A stretch of DNA of 64,000 nt. It comes from Ancylothrix sp036704045 (GTDB lineage Bacteria; Cyanobacteriota; Cyanobacteriia; Cyanobacteriales; Oscillatoriaceae). The notes under the pieces were generated by a model. It made no database searches. It had not been told where the DNA came from and saw nothing but the letters and a program-made list of their open reading frames with translations. The position numbers and the translations under genes were made by a program. This document shows positions 1 to 10,124 of the stretch, piece by piece (within the stretch, counting starts at the first letter, position 1; each line of letters opens with the position of its first letter). The DNA lies in the NCBI GenBank assembly GCA_036704045.1, contig DATNQM010000042.1, positions 62,001 through 126,000 of the forward strand, in the 5' to 3' direction.

Positions 1-334
1 AGCAATTCTAAAATACTAAAGCCTGGTCGTTAACTAATAAAACCCCCTAAGTATGAGATTTGAAATAACACATTATGCTTAACTTGTCCAGATATTTTTT
101 AAAAATTTTAAATTTTTTTAAAATTACAAATAATTGTGTAAATTTTTGAATAAGTTTACTGATCTGCTTACATACAGCAAAGAGTATCCGCCAAAATGGA
201 AATTACCCCTTTCCGGTAGATTTTGCCATAGCAAAAATACTGAATTACCGTAGTAAACTTTAATACCAAAGCAGTATTTTTGCATATTTTAAGAAAAAAA
301 TAAGATTAAAAAACGTTAATTAGGGTCTAAAACT
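1..334. other. AT-rich upstream region of the RTX gene
   Basis: No coding region is visible. The stretch is very AT-rich and carries one striking feature, a 12-bp inverted repeat at 231-242/272-283 (listed separately). The downstream gene begins at 335 after a weak AGGGT ribosome-binding site. Confidence 0.6.
231..283. promoter_or_regulatory. 12-bp inverted repeat upstream of the RTX gene
   Basis: GCAAAAATACTG at 231-242 is repeated as its exact reverse complement at 272-283, separated by 29 bases and ending 51 bases before the ATG. It could be a two-site operator or a hairpin in the 5' leader. No T-run follows, so it does not look like a terminator. Confidence 0.55.
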
Positions 335-3300
335 ATGGCATCTGTGAAAGGTACAATCGGGGATGATTTACTAAAAGGCACATCTGAGGCTGATATTTTA
401 GAGGGTCTGGCCGGTAATGATGTAGTAGTGAGTCTGGATGGAGAAGATAGCGTCACCGGCAACTCAGGAAACGATAATATTTTTGGCAATGCCGGCAACG
501 ACACTCTACGCGGCGGTCAAAATGAAGATATACTACGCGGTGGTCAAGACCATGACCTGATCTATGGCGACCGAGGAAACGATACTGTTATTGGAAATAA
601 AGGCAACGATAGCCTTTTTGGAGGTACGGATGATACCTCGGTGGAAGATGGAGAAGGCAAAGATTATCTTTTTGGCAACACCGGCAACGATTACCTGAAC
701 GGCAACTCTGGGGACGATACTATTCACGGCGGTAAAGAGAATGATACTGTTCGCGGTGGCAAAGGCAATGATTTAGTATGTGGCGACCGAGGCAACGATG
801 CTGTTTATGGAGACAGTGGTAATGATATTTTGATGGGAGGCGTTAGCGATGCCTCTGTTGGCGATGAAGAAGGCAAGGACTACCTTGATGGCGGAGAAGG
901 CGACGACTATTTAAACGGAAATGAAAACGAGGACACAGTTTTAGGTGGCACCGGCAACGATACTATTCACGGTGGAAAAGGTAATGATCTTATTAGTGGT
1001 GGGGATGGTAATGATGTAATTTTTGGAGATCGCGGTAGTGATACCGTTGCCGGTGGTGAAGGAAGCGATGTATTTGTTTTGGGTAAAACCACCGGCGGAG
1101 ACGAATTAAGGGAAGCCGATATTTTAATAGATTTTGATATAACACAAGATGTTATTGGGTTAACAGAAGGTCAAACTTTTGAGAATTTAATTATCTATCA
1201 AGGGACGGGAATTAATGCCGGAAATACCATTATTCAAGACCGCCTCACCCGCGAATATTTAGCAATTATTCAAGGTGTAGACGCAACACGCCTTTCCTCT
1301 AATAAATTTACCAACATTTTATCTATTCAGCCTCCTACCAGCGGCGGTGGTACTACTCCTAACCCCTCACCATCACCATCACCATCTCCAATACCAAACC
1401 CAACACCGGGCCCCTCTCCGACACCAATACCAAACCCAACACCAAGCCCCTCTCCGACACCAATACCAGATCCGACACCAAGCCCCTCTCCAATACCAGA
1501 TCCAACACCAAGCCCCTCTCCAATACCAGATCCAACACCAAGCCCATCTCCAATACCAGACCCGACACCAAGCCCCTCTCCAATACCAGATCCAACACCG
1601 GGCCCATCTCCGACACCAGATCCAACACCAAGCCCCTCTCCAATACCGGGCCCATCTCCGACACCAGATCCAACACCAAGCCCCTCTCCAATACCAAACC
1701 CGACACCGGGCCCATCTCCGACACCAATACCAGATCCAACACCGGGCCCATCTCCGACACCAATACCAGATCCAACACCAAGCCCATCTCCAATACCAGA
1801 CCCAACACCGGGGCCATCTCCGACACCGGGGCCATCTCCGACACCAGATCCAACACCAAGCCCATCTCCAATACCAAGCCCCTCTCCGACACCAGATCCA
1901 ACACCAAGCCCCTCTCCGACACCGGCCAACCAAAGCCCAACCGATATCATCCTCACCGGCGCATCTGTCAATGAAAATAGCGCCAACGATACTGTCATTG
2001 GCATCTTATCAACAATTGATGCTGACGGAAACGACAATCATACCTACACTTTAATAAATGAAACAGAAGGCCGGTTTATCATTGATGGAACACAAATCAA
2101 AGTCGGTAATAGTGCCTTATTAGACTTTGAAACAAATGCCAATCATCAAATCATTGTTCAAGTTACCGATAGCGCCGGTAATACATTCCAAAAAACCTTA
2201 ACAATAGATGTCAATGATATTGATGAAAGCATCCCCAACACTCCCCCAACCATCACAACTATTAATGACCAAAACACAAATGAAGATAGCGCATTAAATG
2301 GAGTAACTTTCACCATTGGAGATGCAGAAACCTTACCTGAAAATCTCACAATAACCGCAATTTCATCCAACCCAACACTCATACAAAATAGCAATATTAT
2401 CGTCACCGGCACCGGCGCAAACCGGACTCTTAGCCTAACACCAAATGCTAATCAATTTGGCACAGCAACAGTTACTATTGATGTAAGTGATGGAATTGCC
2501 AACACACAGCAAAATTTTAACTTTACTGTCAACTCGGTAAACGACTTACCAACTATTAGTAACATTGCCAATCAAACCACCACAGAAGATACAGCAACTA
2601 CCCCGATTTCTTTGACAATTGGTGATGTAGAAACACCGGTTGATTCGCTAATTTTAACAGGAACATCATCTAACGCAGCATTAATTCCTGATGGAAATAT
2701 TCAATTTTCTGGAACTGGGGCAAACCGTAGTATTATTGTAACTCCTGTTGCAAATCAGTCAGGAACAGCTACCATTACAATTGCTGTAAATGATGGGATT
2801 GCTAGTAGTCAACAAACTTTTGAAATAACTGTAAATCCAGCTAATGACCCGCCAACTATTGATACAATTGGTCAGCAAATTACTGACGAAGATACCATCA
2901 AATCAATAGCTATTAATTTGGGAGATGTTGATACGGATGTTAATACGCTAACGGTAACAGCAACTTCCAGCAATCAAACATTAATTCCTGATGGAAATAT
3001 TAGCTTTAATGGGGCCGGTGCTTCTCGCAATTTAGTTGTACAACCGGCTGCGAATCAATTTGGAAGTACGACAATTACGGTGACGGTTAGTGATGGTCAA
3101 AATACAACTCAACAAACATTTGATTTGACTGTTACACCGATAAATGATGCTCCACAAATTAGCAGTATTTCTGACCAAACTGTTAATGAAGATGGTGTGC
3201 TGACGGTTAATTTTACAGTCACGGATGTTGATAATCCAACGGGACCCTTTAACTTCAGTCCAATTTCTAATAATCAAACGCTTATTCCTGATACAAATAT

Positions 3301-6300
3301 TGTAATTAATGATTTGGGGGGAAATAATTACAGCGCTACTATAAACCCAGCAATAAATGAATCAGGAACGGGGGTTGTTACTATTGATATTGATGATGGA
3401 ATAGATTCTAGTAGTCAATTATTTAATGTAACTGTTACAGCAGTCAATGATGCACCGGCCCTAACAGCAACAGTCACCGCATTAACTTACACAGAAAATA
3501 GTGCAGCAACCGCAATAGATTCAGGAATAATAATTACAGATGCAGACTCAACAAACCTGAGTAGTGCAACAGTCAGCATAACAGGATTCCAACCTGAAGA
3601 TGTCCTGAATTTTACAAACCAAAATGGCATCACCGGCACCTATAATGCAGCCACCGGCACATTAACTTTGACAGGAAGTGCCACAGTTGCAAATTATCAA
3701 ACAGCACTACAATCTATTACTTATCAAAACAGTTCAGAAAACCCAAATACAACAGCAAGAACACTGAATTTTAGTGTCAATGATGGCACAGCAAATAGTA
3801 ACAACGGCACACGAACACTGAATATTACTGCTGTAAATGATGCACCGGCACTCACAACAACAGCCACAGCATTAACCTACACAGAAAATAGTGCAGCAAT
3901 AGCAATAGATAATGGAATAACTATTACAGATGCAGACTCAACAAACCTGAGTAGTGCAACAGTCAGCATAACAGGATTCCAAGCAGAAGATGTCCTGAAT
4001 TTTACAAACCAAAATGGCATCACCGGCACCTATAATGCAGCCACCGGCACATTAACTTTGACAGGAACTTCTACTGTCGCAAATTATCAAACAGCACTGC
4101 AATCTATTACTTATCAAAACACTTCAGAAAATCCAAATACAACAGCACGAACACTGAATTTTAGTGTCAATGATGGCACAACAAATAGTGTGGATGCAAC
4201 ACGAACACTGAATATTACTGCTGTCAATGATACACCGGCACTCACAGCCACAGCCACCGCATTAACCTACACAGAAAATAGTGCATCAATAGCAATAGAT
4301 TCAGGAATAACTATTACAGATGTAGACTCAGCAAACCTGAGTAGCGCAACAGTCAGCATAACAGGATTCCAAGCATCAGAAGATGTCCTGAATTTTACAG
4401 CCCAAAACGGCATCACCAGCACTTATAATGCAGCCACTGGCACGTTAACTTTAACAGGAACTTCTACTATCGCAAATTATCAAACAGCACTGCGTTCGAT
4501 CACTTATCAAAACAGTTCAGAAAACCCAAATACAACAGCAAGAACACTGAATTTTAGTGTCAATGACGGGACACTTAATAGCAACAACGTTACACGAACA
4601 CTACAAATTACTGCTGTAAATGATGCACCGGCCCTCGACCTCAACGGTGCAGCCGCAGGCATTGATTTCGGGCCGGTTTCCTTCACCGCTGGGGGTGCAG
4701 CCGTTGGTATTGTCGATACAGCAAACCTAACAGTAACCGACATTGATAATGCTAACTTGGCCGGTGCAACAGTTACAATTACCAACCTGTTAGACAGCCC
4801 AAACGAACTGCTGGCTGCAACAACAACCGGCAATATCACTTCTAGCTATAACTCAGCTACAGGAGTCCTAACATTAACCGGCACAGATACCCTAGCAAAC
4901 TATCAGCAAGTGCTACGGAGTGTCACCTATCGCAACACCGCAGCAAGTCCAAATACCACAGCCCGGACTATCAACTTTGCAGTCAATGATGGCAGTGCGG
5001 TAAACAATTTCAGCCCTACAGCACTTAGCGCAGTAAATATCACAAATAATACAGTTGACTTACAGTTAACTCAAGCCGTAAGTAATACTGCGCCTACGGT
5101 TGGAAGCAATCTCACCTTTACAGTTACTCTCACAAATGCGGGAACCGCTACAGCAACCGGCATTACAGTAACCGACAAGTTACCTATTTTTGGAACGACT
5201 GTCACAGCCATAGCCAGCACCGGCAGTTATACAAACGGCCTATGGACAATTCCGAGTTTAGGTGCCGGTGCGAGTGCTACTTTGACCTTTAGTGGCACGG
5301 TTTCTGTTTATGGCACCATCAGCAATTTCGCACAGGTGACGGCGCAAGCAGAAACAGATGTAGACTCAACGCCAAATAACTTTATCGCCACAGAAGACGA
5401 CGAGAAATATGAGAAAGCAGAGGTAGCACTTCCGACAAGTGTGCCTTTGAGTTTGGTGGCCGGTGGGACTGGGGGTTTTGTATTGAATGGCAACCCAGGG
5501 GGCTCTGGTTTCAGTGTCAGCGCTGCCGGTGACGTCAACGGCGATGGGTTAGATGATGTAATTATTGGAGCACCCAATAGCGCAGCCGGAGGGCCAACGG
5601 CCGGGACTGCCGGCAGGGCTTATGTGGTGTTTGGCAAAACTGATAACACCGCTATCACTCTTAGTAGTTTAGGAACCGGTGGTTTTCAAATCGTCGGTTT
5701 TAATGGGGCTGCCGGTGCGCCAGTGACGACTTTTGCCGGTTGGTCGGTTAGTGCAGCCGGTGATATCAATAATGATGGTTTTGATGATTTGATTGTTGGG
5801 GCGCCGGATGCCGATCCTAACGGAGTTCTCAACTCAGGTTCGGGTTTTCTTGTCTATGGAAAAACTACCACTACAGCCGTAATTTTAAGCAATTTAACCG
5901 CCGCCGCCACTACTGAAGGCTTTGCAGTTAATGGTGCAGTGGCTTCTGGTGCCGCAGGAGCAGCGGGTGATCGCACAGGCAACTCTGTCAGTAATGCTGG
6001 TGATGTCAATGGTGATGGTATTGATGATGTGATTGTTGGTGCATGGCGTAGCACGGTGGGAGCCAATAATCAATCAGGGAGAGCTTTTATTGTCTACGGA
6101 AAAGCCAACAATACAAATGTTAATTCCAGCAATCTTGGTACTGTTGGCAATACTGAAGGTTTTGCCGTCACCGGCATAGGTGGTGGTAATTTGGCCGGTG
6201 TTTCTGTAAGCAATGCGGGTGATGTCAATGGCGATGGCTATGATGATGTGATTGTGGGAACTCGCCTTGTTGGTGCCGGTGCGGCTGCGGTTGGTGGCCA

Positions 6301-7489
6301 ATCTTATGTGGTGTTTGGTGGGGCAAATATTAATGGTGTTTTTGCTTTAAATACAATTGGCACCGGTGGGGCTAACCCTAGTGGTTTTGTTATTGGCGGT
6401 ATCAGCCCTAACCCTTTCCCAGGAGGAGCACCAACTTTGGCCCTTCAAGCTTTTAGCGGTGTGAGTGCTGCTGGGGATGTCAACGGTGATGGTTTTGATG
6501 ATTTGGTGACTGGTGTTTATCCTGCTAATGGTAATACCGGCGCTGCTTATGTGGTGTTTGGCAAAAATAACACGAATGCCGTCAATATGAATACGCTGGG
6601 TACCAATGGTTTTGTGATTAATGGTATCGCTGCAAATGATCAAGCGGGTATTTCTGTCAGCAATGCGGGGGATGTTAATGGGGATGGTTTGGATGATTTA
6701 ATTGTGGGTGCACGAAATGCCAATAGCACCACCGGCGCTGCTTATCTCATCTACGGTAAAGCTGGCACGGATGCTGTCAATTTAAATGCTTTAACGGCAA
6801 CTCAAGGTTTTGCTATTCCTGGCACTACCGCTGCGGATCAGGCGGGCCGGTCTGTTAGTGGGGCAGGGGATGTCAACGGTGATGGTTATGATGACTTGCT
6901 AATTGGTGCCTATGGTGCGAATACAAATGCCGGTCAGTCTTATGTTTTATTTGGTGGCAATTTCACAAATTCTGTTGCCAACTCTGGCGGTACAAATGCC
7001 GAGTTGTTCACCGGCACTGCTGCTGTAGACCGCTTATTTGGTGCCCAAGATAACGATACCTTAATTGGTGGTGGCGGTGCGGATATTCTTAATGGGGGTG
7101 CCGGTAATGATGTTATCTCTATTGCAGATAATACTTTCGGGCGTATTAGCGGCGGTAGCGGTACGGATACATTAAGGTTGGATGGTATCAATCAAGCCTT
7201 AAATTTAACTACCATTGCTAATAACAAAATCACCGGCATTGAGTATATTAACCTCAATGGAAATGGGAACTCTTTAACCCTAAACCGGCTCGATGTTTTG
7301 GATTTATCCGACACCACAAATCGCTTAATTATTGATGGTGTTGCCAGTAATTCTGTTACATCGAATGCTCAAGGTTGGACACCGGCCGGTACTACTATTA
7401 TCGGAGCCAACAATTACAACGTCTACAATAATACGGCTGGGGGTGAGTTGTTAATTAATGCGGCAATTACAACTCAGACCATTAATTAG
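335..7489 (+). CDS. Giant modular RTX / cadherin-like / FG-GAP surface or secreted protein
   Basis: A 2384-aa multidomain protein, most likely exported and acting at the cell surface in adhesion or matrix. Residues about 5-245 are RTX-type Ca2+-binding nonapeptides (GGxGND-like). About 334-532 is a proline-rich linker of PSPIPDPT-type repeats. About 533-630 is cadherin-like. Four Ig/cadherin-like repeats (each opening with an NEDS- or TEDT-like motif) fill about 634-1035, and four longer repeats of about 130 aa (TENSAxxAIDSG) fill about 1036-1568. A DUF11-like domain spans about 1570-1690. Seven FG-GAP blades with the signature AGDVNGDGxDDxIVG lie at about 1705-2208, enough for a closed seven-bladed propeller. 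A short second RTX block is at about 2220-2260. There is no N-terminal signal peptide, which fits type I secretion by a C-terminal signal, but no type I exporter gene is nearby. A hairpin follows at 7501-7534. Confidence 0.85.
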   Translation: MASVKGTIGDDLLKGTSEADILEGLAGNDVVVSLDGEDSVTGNSGNDNIFGNAGNDTLRGGQNEDILRGGQDHDLIYGDRGNDTVIGNKGNDSLFGGTDDTSVEDGEGKDYLFGNTGNDYLNGNSGDDTIHGGKENDTVRGGKGNDLVCGDRGNDAVYGDSGNDILMGGVSDASVGDEEGKDYLDGGEGDDYLNGNENEDTVLGGTGNDTIHGGKGNDLISGGDGNDVIFGDRGSDTVAGGEGSDVFVLGKTTGGDELREADILIDFDITQDVIGLTEGQTFENLIIYQGTGINAGNTIIQDRLTREYLAIIQGVDATRLSSNKFTNILSIQPPTSGGGTTPNPSPSPSPSPIPNPTPGPSPTPIPNPTPSPSPTPIPDPTPSPSPIPDPTPSPSPIPDPTPSPSPIPDPTPSPSPIPDPTPGPSPTPDPTPSPSPIPGPSPTPDPTPSPSPIPNPTPGPSPTPIPDPTPGPSPTPIPDPTPSPSPIPDPTPGPSPTPGPSPTPDPTPSPSPIPSPSPTPDPTPSPSPTPANQSPTDIILTGASVNENSANDTVIGILSTIDADGNDNHTYTLINETEGRFIIDGTQIKVGNSALLDFETNANHQIIVQVTDSAGNTFQKTLTIDVNDIDESIPNTPPTITTINDQNTNEDSALNGVTFTIGDAETLPENLTITAISSNPTLIQNSNIIVTGTGANRTLSLTPNANQFGTATVTIDVSDGIANTQQNFNFTVNSVNDLPTISNIANQTTTEDTATTPISLTIGDVETPVDSLILTGTSSNAALIPDGNIQFSGTGANRSIIVTPVANQSGTATITIAVNDGIASSQQTFEITVNPANDPPTIDTIGQQITDEDTIKSIAINLGDVDTDVNTLTVTATSSNQTLIPDGNISFNGAGASRNLVVQPAANQFGSTTITVTVSDGQNTTQQTFDLTVTPINDAPQISSISDQTVNEDGVLTVNFTVTDVDNPTGPFNFSPISNNQTLIPDTNIVINDLGGNNYSATINPAINESGTGVVTIDIDDGIDSSSQLFNVTVTAVNDAPALTATVTALTYTENSAATAIDSGIIITDADSTNLSSATVSITGFQPEDVLNFTNQNGITGTYNAATGTLTLTGSATVANYQTALQSITYQNSSENPNTTARTLNFSVNDGTANSNNGTRTLNITAVNDAPALTTTATALTYTENSAAIAIDNGITITDADSTNLSSATVSITGFQAEDVLNFTNQNGITGTYNAATGTLTLTGTSTVANYQTALQSITYQNTSENPNTTARTLNFSVNDGTTNSVDATRTLNITAVNDTPALTATATALTYTENSASIAIDSGITITDVDSANLSSATVSITGFQASEDVLNFTAQNGITSTYNAATGTLTLTGTSTIANYQTALRSITYQNSSENPNTTARTLNFSVNDGTLNSNNVTRTLQITAVNDAPALDLNGAAAGIDFGPVSFTAGGAAVGIVDTANLTVTDIDNANLAGATVTITNLLDSPNELLAATTTGNITSSYNSATGVLTLTGTDTLANYQQVLRSVTYRNTAASPNTTARTINFAVNDGSAVNNFSPTALSAVNITNNTVDLQLTQAVSNTAPTVGSNLTFTVTLTNAGTATATGITVTDKLPIFGTTVTAIASTGSYTNGLWTIPSLGAGASATLTFSGTVSVYGTISNFAQVTAQAETDVDSTPNNFIATEDDEKYEKAEVALPTSVPLSLVAGGTGGFVLNGNPGGSGFSVSAAGDVNGDGLDDVIIGAPNSAAGGPTAGTAGRAYVVFGKTDNTAITLSSLGTGGFQIVGFNGAAGAPVTTFAGWSVSAAGDINNDGFDDLIVGAPDADPNGVLNSGSGFLVYGKTTTTAVILSNLTAAATTEGFAVNGAVASGAAGAAGDRTGNSVSNAGDVNGDGIDDVIVGAWRSTVGANNQSGRAFIVYGKANNTNVNSSNLGTVGNTEGFAVTGIGGGNLAGVSVSNAGDVNGDGYDDVIVGTRLVGAGAAAVGGQSYVVFGGANINGVFALNTIGTGGANPSGFVIGGISPNPFPGGAPTLALQAFSGVSAAGDVNGDGFDDLVTGVYPANGNTGAAYVVFGKNNTNAVNMNTLGTNGFVINGIAANDQAGISVSNAGDVNGDGLDDLIVGARNANSTTGAAYLIYGKAGTDAVNLNALTATQGFAIPGTTAADQAGRSVSGAGDVNGDGYDDLLIGAYGANTNAGQSYVLFGGNFTNSVANSGGTNAELFTGTAAVDRLFGAQDNDTLIGGGGADILNGGAGNDVISIADNTFGRISGGSGTDTLRLDGINQALNLTTIANNKITGIEYINLNGNGNSLTLNRLDVLDLSDTTNRLIIDGVASNSVTSNAQGWTPAGTTIIGANNYNVYNNTAGGELLINAAITTQTIN
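1335..1930 (+). repeat. Proline-rich linker repeat array
   Basis: Degenerate 24-30 bp units encode PSP-type peptides (for example PSPIPDPTPS) inside the RTX gene. The array produces long open frames on both strands that are composition artefacts. Such arrays are prone to length change by slippage. Confidence 0.9.
3443..4615 (+). repeat. Three near-identical 390-bp tandem repeats in the RTX gene
   Basis: Units start at 3443, 3833 and 4223 (periods 390, 390 and 393 bp), each opening with the codons for VND-PAL and containing the same long stretches. A fourth, more diverged unit starts at 4616. The high DNA similarity indicates recent duplication or gene conversion. Confidence 0.85.
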
Positions 7490-7500
7490 GTAAACGGATG

Positions 7501-7534
7501 CTCTGCCCATCGGCTATAATTTTACTGGGCAGAG
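7501..7534 (+). terminator. Hairpin after the RTX gene
   Basis: CTCTGCCCA (7501-7509) pairs perfectly with TGGGCAGAG (7526-7534), 11 bases after the stop codon, followed by TTTCCCTCT. The T-run is short, so termination may be partial. Confidence 0.6.
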
Positions 7535-7576
7535 TTTCCCTCTACTTAATAAATTTCAAATAAATTAACTCATGCA

Positions 7577-10105
7577 ATGGCAAAGCAAGTTAAAAAAGGA
7601 TTTGGCAAACAACCTCCTCAACATGATGTTAACCAGCTATTCGCAACCGCCGTTAGCTACCATCAAAAACAATTATTCGAGCAAGCATTAATAGCCTATC
7701 AACAAGTCCTGAATCTTCAACCAAACCGCATTGAAGCCTTAATAAATATTGGTAGCATTTACAAAAATTTAGGCAAAATTTCCGAAGCTATAAACTGTTA
7801 CCGGCAAGCCCTAAAACTTAATTCAAATAGTGGCGAATTATGGTATAACTTTGGCAACACCTTACAAACTCAAGGCAATTTTGATGAAGCTATAAATGCC
7901 TACCGGCAAGCTATCAAATTATCGCCAAACTTAGCAGCCGCCTATTTTAATTTAGCCAAATTATTGCAAGAACAAGAAAACTATACCGAAGCCGCAGAAT
8001 ATTACCAGCACACTATCCAATTACAACCAAATCTTGCCCGCGCCTACACCAATTTAGGCAACACTCTTAAAGCTTTAGATAAACTAGACGAAGCCATATC
8101 TGCTCACAATAAAGCTATTGAAATTCAGCCAAATTATGCAGAAGCTTATTATAATTTAGGCAATGCTTTAAAAGCCAAAAAACAATACCCGGAAGCTATC
8201 AAAGCCTACAACTTCAGCCTACAACTCAACCCCAACTTTACAGAAGCCCAATTAAACCTAGCTTCGACTTACGAAATTCTCGAAGAAAACGAAAAAGCCG
8301 AGAATATATTAAAAAAATTAATTCTTCAAAATTCTAACTCAAAATCTGCCCATCTCAGTCTGGGAAAACTCTTACACAAAAGAAAAAAATACAGCACAGC
8401 AGAAAGCCATTACCGCTATTGTTTGCAACTAGAAAACGAGGATAAAGAAGCCTTAGAAGCCCTGATAAATATATGGCAAATTCAACGAAAATATGAAGAA
8501 GCTATCAGCTTTTTAAAAAGCGCAATAAACAGCCGCCCTAGTAACTCACTACCCTATTATTATCTAGGTTCAATTTATAATGAAATGGGCCGGTATAATG
8601 ATTCTATTCCTGCTTTGCGTCAGGCTATCCAACTAGACTCTAAACTCGCTAATGCTTATAATAATTTAGGCTACGCTCTCAGTCAAGTTAGCCAATTAAG
8701 CGAAGCCATTAACGCCTGCGAAGAAGCCCTAAAAATTAACCCAGAATTACTAGCAGCTTGGGTTAACAAAGGCTACGCTTTAAATAATCAAGGCTGTGTA
8801 AAAGAAGCCGGTGAATGTTTTAGAGAAGTCGTCAAACTTGAACCTAATTATTACGTTGGGCACTCTAATTTATTGTATTCACTAAATTACGATTCAACCC
8901 ATACACCAGAAACTATAGCCAACGCCCACCGGCAATGGGGAGAAGATTTTGCCGCCAATATTACCCCCCCAAAAACCTATCAAAATGTCCGAGATCCTAA
9001 CCGAAAATTACGCATTGGTTACGTTTCTCCCGACTTCCGCCAGCATTCTGTTGCCTATTTTATCGAACCCATTTTAAAACACCACAATAAACAAGAATTT
9101 GAAATTTTTGGTTATGCTAATGTTTCTCTACCTGATGCTGTCACGCAACGGCTGCAAAATTTAACTGATAATTGGTGTGATGTTTCTCAATTAAGCGATG
9201 ATAATTTATCTGAAAAAATACAAGAAGATGGTATAGATATTTTAATTGATTTAGCCGGCCATACAGGCAACAACCGGCTTTTAACATTTCTTCGTAAACC
9301 GGCACCGGTGCAACTAACTTATCTGGGATATCCTAACACCACCGGTACTGATCGTATTGATTATCGCATCACTGATAATTGGGCAGATCCAGCCGGTTTA
9401 ACCGATGCTTATTACAGCGAAGAATTAATCCGTTTACCGCGTTGTTTTTTGTGCTACCAACCTTCACCAACGGCGCCCCCAGTAAGTGAATTACCGGCCA
9501 AAATTATCAACCGTATTACCTTTGGATCTTTCAACAATTTACCTAAAATTACACTCGAAGTAATTGCCCTTTGGTCGCAAATTCTCCACAGCGTCCCCAA
9601 CTCTCGAATTATCCTTAAAATTCGCTGGTTTGATGATGAAAAAACCCGCCAAAGATACTTGACAATGTTTGCAGAAAATGGTATAGAAAATGAGCGGATA
9701 AAATTAATAGGTTTAATACCCGACAGCAGCCACCACCTCGCATTTTACGGCAACATTGATATAGCCCTTGATCCGTTTCCCTATCATGGCACCACAACTA
9801 CTTGCGAAGCATTATGGATGGGAGTACCGGTGATTTCTTTAGCAGGAAATACCCATGCAAGTCGTGTTGGAGTTAGTCTGCTTTCTAGTGTAGAAATGTC
9901 AGAATTAATTGCAACAACAAAAGAAGAATATTTAACCAAAGCTGTCAATTTAGCCAGGGATTTAAACAAGCTTTCTGAATGGAGATCACAGATGCGAAAA
10001 AAAGTTGCATCTTCTCCACTATGCGATCCAATTTCCCATACTAAAATTATGGAAGAAACCTATCGCCAATTGTGGAAAAAATATTGTTTATCTTTTCCTG
10101 AATAA
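7577..10105 (+). CDS. TPR protein with C-terminal O-GlcNAc transferase-like (SPINDLY/GT41) domain
   Basis: An 842-aa protein. Residues about 15-445 are roughly twelve tetratricopeptide repeats with the usual pattern (for example the LGN...LDEAI...A...P type). From about 465 to the end is a GT41/SPINDLY-like catalytic region, including RKLRIGYVSPDFRQHSV, DILIDLAGHT, the GYPNTTGT stretch, ITFGSFNNLPKI, and a late DPFPYHGTTTTCEALWMGVPV nucleotide-sugar segment. The family transfers sugars from UDP- or GDP-sugars to protein Ser/Thr; the bacterial substrate here is unknown. It follows the RTX gene by 88 bp with a hairpin between, and one speculative link is modification of that surface protein. 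The ATG at 7577 is the only good start. Confidence 0.85.
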   Translation: MAKQVKKGFGKQPPQHDVNQLFATAVSYHQKQLFEQALIAYQQVLNLQPNRIEALINIGSIYKNLGKISEAINCYRQALKLNSNSGELWYNFGNTLQTQGNFDEAINAYRQAIKLSPNLAAAYFNLAKLLQEQENYTEAAEYYQHTIQLQPNLARAYTNLGNTLKALDKLDEAISAHNKAIEIQPNYAEAYYNLGNALKAKKQYPEAIKAYNFSLQLNPNFTEAQLNLASTYEILEENEKAENILKKLILQNSNSKSAHLSLGKLLHKRKKYSTAESHYRYCLQLENEDKEALEALINIWQIQRKYEEAISFLKSAINSRPSNSLPYYYLGSIYNEMGRYNDSIPALRQAIQLDSKLANAYNNLGYALSQVSQLSEAINACEEALKINPELLAAWVNKGYALNNQGCVKEAGECFREVVKLEPNYYVGHSNLLYSLNYDSTHTPETIANAHRQWGEDFAANITPPKTYQNVRDPNRKLRIGYVSPDFRQHSVAYFIEPILKHHNKQEFEIFGYANVSLPDAVTQRLQNLTDNWCDVSQLSDDNLSEKIQEDGIDILIDLAGHTGNNRLLTFLRKPAPVQLTYLGYPNTTGTDRIDYRITDNWADPAGLTDAYYSEELIRLPRCFLCYQPSPTAPPVSELPAKIINRITFGSFNNLPKITLEVIALWSQILHSVPNSRIILKIRWFDDEKTRQRYLTMFAENGIENERIKLIGLIPDSSHHLAFYGNIDIALDPFPYHGTTTTCEALWMGVPVISLAGNTHASRVGVSLLSSVEMSELIATTKEEYLTKAVNLARDLNKLSEWRSQMRKKVASSPLCDPISHTKIMEETYRQLWKKYCLSFPE

Positions 10106-10124
10106 CTTTGTTTTAAATCAATAA

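Noticed and set aside
1327..2054. Long open frames on both strands across the proline-rich repeats (Gly/Val-, Trp/Arg- and His/Gln-rich products)
   Set aside because: They are shadows of a codon-periodic repeat array; composition is extreme and no start signals are present.
3443..4615. CRISPR or mobile repeat interpretation of the tandem units
   Set aside because: Repeats are in frame, 390 bp long and encode a protein domain; no spacers.
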